Of a stretch of DNA of 64,000 nucleotides, positions 60,064-64,000 are shown in pieces; position 1 is the stretch's first letter; every line of letters starts with the position of its first letter. The stretch lies in contig DKUO01000025.1 of assembly GCA_002490705.1 (NCBI GenBank), positions 1 through 64,000 on the forward strand, read 5' to 3'. Under the pieces are notes generated by a model. The model was not told the DNA's origin. It saw only the letters and a program-made list of their open reading frames with translations, and ran no database searches. The position numbers and the translations under genes were made by a program. This stretch comes from Lachnospiraceae bacterium UBA7202 (GTDB lineage: Bacteria; Bacillota; Clostridia; Lachnospirales; Lachnospiraceae).

Positions 60064-61182
60064 TCAGTAAATGGATTCTACGTTGGAGATACCGTTCCCG
60101 GTTATGTCAAATTTCCAGACAGCGTGGCCGGGAATGCGGTGCTCTGTTAAATAATAGCTGTTATCTATAAGAGTAATATAATAGGGGGTGCCGCCGCCGA
60201 TGAAGTTCGCATAGACGTCCTCGTAAGCTCCTTCTGCGAGCTGCGACAAATCTTCTGTGCGTATCATGGTGGCGGCGTCTTGATTTCCCGCAATGTCCGT
60301 GGAAACGGTGATATAGAAAGCGTCTCCTGCGATGGTGAGCTGTACCATACCTGCTATGCTATCCGGCACGGGATAGGTCTCCGTTATGGCAAAGGTGGAC
60401 AGATCCGCCTGTAAGATGGCAGGCGAGCCGGGGATGCCGGAGACAAAGTAGATGTCGTCGCCGTCGATCGTAAAGGATCGCACATAAGCGTCTTTCTCTG
60501 AGAGAGGGTGGACACTTACATGCTTGGTGAGATACATATGGGGCTCCCCGGGATCGTGGCGGCAGAGAAACATTTCACCGCTCATGGAACTCCAGACATA
60601 GAAGGTGTCCGTGGGGGCATCATAGAGAATATAGTGAGGGCGGTTTCCGACTGCATCCAGTGTCTGCGTGTGGTAGAAAACGCCGTCTTTCTTTTCAAAG
60701 ACAAGAATACGGTTTCCTTCCGTGTCGTCCACCAGATAGACCAGGCCGTCACTGGCGAGAGTGTGGCCCTTGTCGATTTCATCGGTCATGATTTGCCAGT
60801 CGGTCAAGGGGTCTGTGAGATTGTCGTGGTAGATGACCTGATTGTGATAGCAGTCTACGATAAAATAGGTGTCTTCTACCTTTGTGACGTAGGTAGGGAC
60901 GCTTAAGTCGGAACAGGTATTGCGGGGAACGGACTCGGCGGAAACGGGAGAGAAGCCTTCGCTGTCGATATCCTGTACGACTGTAAAAGCGCGGAGGTGT
61001 TCGACGCTGGGGAGCGGGCCGGGTTCTTTTTTCGTGGATGAGCCGTCGGTGACAGAGGCGGTGGGTGTAGTACCCGTTCCGCAGGCTGTGAGCATGCCGC
61101 AGAAAAAGGGCAGAGTGAGGGCGAAAAAACAGTATGATAACATATGTTTTGAAATTCTGTATTTTTGGAATCTTTTGTTCAT
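60064..61182 (-). CDS. secreted lipoprotein, beta-propeller-like
   Basis: A 372-residue lipoprotein with basic N-terminus, hydrophobic core and lipobox LTAC (Cys near residue 34), followed by a Thr/Ser linker. The rest is repeated four-strand units such as YVTKVEDTYFIVDCYHNQVI, HTLASDGLVYLVDDTEGNRI, YILYDAPTDTFYVWSS and FTIDGDDIYFVSGI, the look of an NHL- or YVTN-type beta-propeller. No catalytic site is visible. It faces nhaC tail to tail. Confidence 0.7.
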   Translation of the reverse strand: MNKRFQKYRISKHMLSYCFFALTLPFFCGMLTACGTGTTPTASVTDGSSTKKEPGPLPSVEHLRAFTVVQDIDSEGFSPVSAESVPRNTCSDLSVPTYVTKVEDTYFIVDCYHNQVIYHDNLTDPLTDWQIMTDEIDKGHTLASDGLVYLVDDTEGNRILVFEKKDGVFYHTQTLDAVGNRPHYILYDAPTDTFYVWSSMSGEMFLCRHDPGEPHMYLTKHVSVHPLSEKDAYVRSFTIDGDDIYFVSGIPGSPAILQADLSTFAITETYPVPDSIAGMVQLTIAGDAFYITVSTDIAGNQDAATMIRTEDLSQLAEGAYEDVYANFIGGGTPYYITLIDNSYYLTEHRIPGHAVWKFDITGNGISNVESIY

Positions 61183-61302
61183 GGTAGAGAGACTCTTTCT
61201 TTTCCGTTGATTTCTTGGTAAGATAAATCAGGTGGTTGCGTCTAGTGTATCACAAATTTGGGCCTTTGTCGCGCAGGTATCGTTTCGGCAGAGGAGAAAG
61301 GT

Positions 61303-62415
61303 ATGGACAGCAATATGACAAATGTGTCTTTCGGCCTTCTTTCGGCTCTTGCGATTCTTATGGTTGTGGCCGGTCATGCGGGTTACGACATTCTGACAGT
61401 GGGAGGACTGTTTCCCTACTATTCCTTTCATGTGCCGCTCTTTCTGTTCATTTCCGGCTATTTTTACCGCAGGGAGGAGGAAGAGAGACCTCTTGCCTAT
61501 TTGAAAAAAAAGGCAAAACGGCTTCTTTTGCCCTATTTTATCTGGAATTTGGTTTACGGATTAATTGCCTGGGCGCTGCGGGCTTTCGGCGGATTTTCCA
61601 TGGGAGAGCCTATTTCCTTCAAAAGCCTGTTTTTAGATCCTTTTCTGAACGGATATCAGTTTATATACAATTTTGCGGCGTGGTTTGTGCCGGTGCTCTT
61701 TGTGATAGAAATGATGAATCTGTGTATGCGGCTTGTGCTGAAAAAGCTTCATCTGGACAGCGAGCGGCTGATTCTTTTGGCGACGCTTCTTGTGGGAATG
61801 GCGGTGGTGCAGCTTTCCATCGGCGGTCACGTATGGGGATGGTATAAGACGCCGGGCCGGATTCTCTTTCTCTATCCCTGCTTTCAGATGGGGCAATTTT
61901 ATAAGAAGAAACTGGAAGCGAGGGATACGCTCGGAAATCTTCCCTATTTTATCATCGTGATCGGCGTGCAGGTGGTTTTATCCCTGTGCTGTAATGGTCT
62001 GGCCTACAGCAGTGTGTGGTGTACCGGGTTTGCCAACGGGCCGGTGATCCCTTATGTGACAGTTGTGTCAGGTGTGGCTTTTTGGCTTCGGGTGGCGAAA
62101 ATTTTGGCTCCGCTCTGTGGAGAAAGCCTCCTTTATCTGGGCCGCAATACTTACGCGGTGATGATGCACCATATTATGGCGTTTATGCTGGTAAAGATGA
62201 TTTTGGCGGGAATTGCCGCCCATACGGGATATCTGGCAGATTTCGATTTCACGGAATTTTATAACAATATTGACTATTATTATCTGGTAAAAGGGTCGGA
62301 GGCTTTCAAGATGGTTTATCTGGCGGCCGGAGTGGCGCTTCCGCTGTTGTTACAGAGGGGAATTACCGGTATGTCAGCTTTGCGGGACATGAGATCAAAA
62401 AGCCCTGCATCTTGA
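61303..62415 (+). CDS. membrane acyltransferase (acyltransferase 3 family)
   Basis: A 370-residue membrane protein with about ten hydrophobic segments. The first, LLSALAILMVVAGHAGYD, carries the conserved His of acyltransferase-3 enzymes; YYSFHVPLFLFISGYFYRR is the second motif. These enzymes O-acetylate or succinylate sugars of surface polymers. ATG 61303 follows GAGGAGAAAGG; the earlier frame start is rejected. The 3' end overlaps the convergent gene by 53 bases. It could decorate the wall polysaccharide made at the left end of the window, but that is a guess. Confidence 0.83.
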   Translation: MDSNMTNVSFGLLSALAILMVVAGHAGYDILTVGGLFPYYSFHVPLFLFISGYFYRREEEERPLAYLKKKAKRLLLPYFIWNLVYGLIAWALRAFGGFSMGEPISFKSLFLDPFLNGYQFIYNFAAWFVPVLFVIEMMNLCMRLVLKKLHLDSERLILLATLLVGMAVVQLSIGGHVWGWYKTPGRILFLYPCFQMGQFYKKKLEARDTLGNLPYFIIVIGVQVVLSLCCNGLAYSSVWCTGFANGPVIPYVTVVSGVAFWLRVAKILAPLCGESLLYLGRNTYAVMMHHIMAFMLVKMILAGIAAHTGYLADFDFTEFYNNIDYYYLVKGSEAFKMVYLAAGVALPLLLQRGITGMSALRDMRSKSPAS

Positions 62416-63481
62416 GGCAGAGCGTCTGCCAGTTGCCGTGTCCCAGCCCCTCGGTATTGCCAAGCCAATATTTGCGTGTGCCCTCCATGGTGACAAGGGT
62501 GATCTGATAATGGCCGAACATGGAGAGCTTTTTGGAGGGAGGATTCATGATCACCTGCTGGATACGGTTTACGCTGTACATGTCCTGGCCGATCTGCAGC
62601 ATATTACCTGCAAAAGTGATCTTTTGCGGACAGGAAACGTGTCCTACAGCGTTGGTGAGCAGGGCCAAAAACGCGCGGCAGAACAGGACGAGGCCGCAAA
62701 GAGAGAGCAGAATGGAACCGCAGCCTATGATCATAAAAAGGGTTGAAGCGGTATCATACTCCGGAGGAAGCAATAACATCCGGTAAAACAGCCAGAGAAA
62801 TACGCCAAAAACCGCCAAACTGAGTATGCACAGGAGTCCCAGACGGTGCAGCATGCGGTTCCAGAGCTGCCGGGGGTCTATCTGAATTTCCGCTGTATTT
62901 TGAAACGCGTTCAGCATAATTTCCGTCTTATCGTCTTCCGCGAGCTGTTCCGCGCGGTTTATCCGCGTGAGCAGCTGCACCACCTGATTCAGATCCTTTT
63001 CACTGTATTCGTAGAGCCGGTATTTGACTTCTTTTCCGTCGGCGTTCTGAAAAATCAGATAGCGCCTGCGGAAAACCCAGCCTACAAAATGGTAACCCAC
63101 GTAGGATTCCACGGTTTTCGGGCGGACAAAATCTGCCAGAAGAAGGCGGTCCGTATGGCCGGGCCTGTGGATGATCAGGGTATCGCCCGACAGGGTAACT
63201 TTTGTGCGGCGCAAAATACAGCGGATGATGGTGACGAACAGGGCGGTAAGCATAACGTTTGGCCATCCGAGAAATATATGCAGACAGTAAAGCAGCGGCA
63301 TCAGGAAATAGCGGTACTGCATATCCATGTCGGTCAGAGACCATAAAAGCGTCAGGAGAAATTCAAAAGCGTAAGACAGAATACAGAGCGCAAAACCCCA
63401 GATTAAGGTATGGATGATGATAAATTCGGGGATCATAAGGGAGCTGCCTGTGACGCTGTGGTTATCTTTAGACTGGTTCAT
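62363..63481 (-). CDS. membrane protein with two PH-like halves, unknown function
   Basis: A 372-residue protein. Hydrophobic segments at about 15-45 and 58-88 precede a beta-rich domain (RTKVTLSGDTLIIHRPGHTD, then RRRYLIFQNADGKEVKYRLY). A second pair of segments at about 215-235 and 245-275 precedes another beta-rich part (KITFAGNMLQIGQDMYSVNR, then YQITLVTMEG). The duplicated layout resembles bacterial PH-domain (YcxB- or YdbT-like) membrane proteins. I cannot name a family. Its last codons overlap the acyltransferase gene. Confidence 0.65.
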   Translation of the reverse strand: MNQSKDNHSVTGSSLMIPEFIIIHTLIWGFALCILSYAFEFLLTLLWSLTDMDMQYRYFLMPLLYCLHIFLGWPNVMLTALFVTIIRCILRRTKVTLSGDTLIIHRPGHTDRLLLADFVRPKTVESYVGYHFVGWVFRRRYLIFQNADGKEVKYRLYEYSEKDLNQVVQLLTRINRAEQLAEDDKTEIMLNAFQNTAEIQIDPRQLWNRMLHRLGLLCILSLAVFGVFLWLFYRMLLLPPEYDTASTLFMIIGCGSILLSLCGLVLFCRAFLALLTNAVGHVSCPQKITFAGNMLQIGQDMYSVNRIQQVIMNPPSKKLSMFGHYQITLVTMEGTRKYWLGNTEGLGHGNWQTLCLKMQGFLISCPAKLTYR

Positions 63482-63609
63482 AGCGGTGTCCTTTCATCTG
63501 TTGTTGTGTTTATGATAGTAAAGTATATCTTATGCGGGTTTGAATTGCAATCGTCGGGGGAGTATGTTACTCTAGGGAGTATGGAGAGATGTGCCGAAAC
63601 GGAGGCACA

Positions 63610-63984
63610 ATGATAGAACAATGGATGGAATCCTGGGACAATGGCCTGCTGTGGGCTGTTGCCGCGCTGCTTCTTCTGCTTGTGATTCTAGCAGGGGCGC
63701 AGTATGACCTTACGTATCACACGGTAAGGATTTATAACTGGGACGGAAAACGTTACCGGTTTCTGGGCAGGGTGAGACTGCGGAAGAAAAATGACATGTA
63801 TGTCGCAAACATGGGCGAACGGATGGGAGAGGCGTCTTTCACGACCAGATATCTGCTTCTGCCCTCACGGAAGTTTGTGAAAAGACACCGCTATGGAAGC
63901 CTGTTGTTCCGGGCGGGAAAGACGGAAAGGTGGCTGCCTGTGGAGGAGAGGATGCGGGCGGATGCACTGTATGTCTATCCGTAG
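63610..63984 (+). CDS. small membrane-anchored protein, unknown function
   Basis: A 124-residue protein with one membrane segment (about 12-33, LLWAVAALLLLLVILAG) and a basic, beta-rich cytoplasmic or external part (YHTVRIYNWDGKRYRFLGRV, then FTTRYLLLPSRKFVKRHRYG). I recognise no family. ATG 63610 is preceded by GGAGG. A stop at 63982-63984 closes it 16 bases before the window ends. Confidence 0.65.
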   Translation: MIEQWMESWDNGLLWAVAALLLLLVILAGAQYDLTYHTVRIYNWDGKRYRFLGRVRLRKKNDMYVANMGERMGEASFTTRYLLLPSRKFVKRHRYGSLLFRAGKTERWLPVEERMRADALYVYP

Positions 63985-64000
63985 AGACGGCGGGCGGACA

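Noticed and set aside
1..64000. CRISPR arrays, rRNA or tRNA genes
   Set aside because: No regularly spaced repeats, cloverleaf-like segments with TTCRA loops, or rRNA-conserved stretches were seen by eye; a tRNA scan would settle it.

Overview
The window looks like a chromosomal segment of a low-to-mid GC Gram-positive anaerobe of the Bacillota, most likely a gut Lachnospiraceae or close clostridial relative. This is inferred from strong AGGAGG-type ribosome sites, the GlgC/GlgD pair, a clostridial-type S8 peptidase, DUF4956, DUF5722, DUF4867 and DUF3791/DUF3990 families, an Agr-like LytTR/GHKL pair, and the lack of any outer-membrane gene. No rRNA, tRNA, CRISPR array or transposase was recognised.

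Region 1 (1-22.7 kb) is a cell-wall polysaccharide locus on the + strand. It holds a DUF4956 membrane protein, rfbA, a GH25 wall hydrolase, rfbC, a Wzm/Wzt ABC exporter, a large protein joining a methyltransferase to a kinase-like domain, two very large GT2 glycosyltransferases, phosphoglucomutase, two more GT2 enzymes, a WbaP-like undecaprenyl-phosphate sugar transferase, an LCP ligase, another GT2 enzyme and glmS. Together they suggest precursor supply (RfbA/C, phosphoglucomutase, GlmS), priming on lipid (WbaP-like), chain assembly (GTs), possible terminal capping (methyltransferase/kinase), ABC export gated by the carbohydrate-binding domain of Wzt, and attachment to peptidoglycan (LCP). 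rfbB and rfbD are not in the window.

Region 2 (22.8-31.5 kb) holds envelope and proteostasis genes: an HtrA-type protease, a ClpX-like unfoldase, an S8 subtilase whose expected catalytic Ser is Cys, and an operon of a BMP-type lipoprotein, a DUF5722 TIM-barrel lipoprotein and a GT2 enzyme. Region 3 (31.5-36.8 kb) is accessory: an Rpn-type nuclease, a frameshifted surface-protein remnant, a LytTR response regulator with its GHKL kinase, a coiled-coil protein, and an LspA-like gene. Paired 9-bp direct repeats with the same 21-bp period lie before the regulator and again before the coiled-coil gene, which suggests a self-contained regulon.

Region 4 (36.8-44.7 kb) has carbamate kinase, a c-di-GMP phosphodiesterase, and a LacI-controlled sugar operon (xylulokinase, DUF4867, fucose-isomerase-like enzyme). 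Region 5 (44.7-51.1 kb) has a FliD-like duplicated protein, PTS enzyme I, a Cys-rich protein, a polysaccharide deacetylase and an AT-rich islet with an XRE regulator and a DUF3791-DUF3990 module. Region 6 (51.2-64 kb) has glgC-glgD, carB, a DUF4143-type ATPase, an NhaC-type antiporter behind a structured leader, a beta-propeller-like lipoprotein, an acyltransferase and two membrane proteins.
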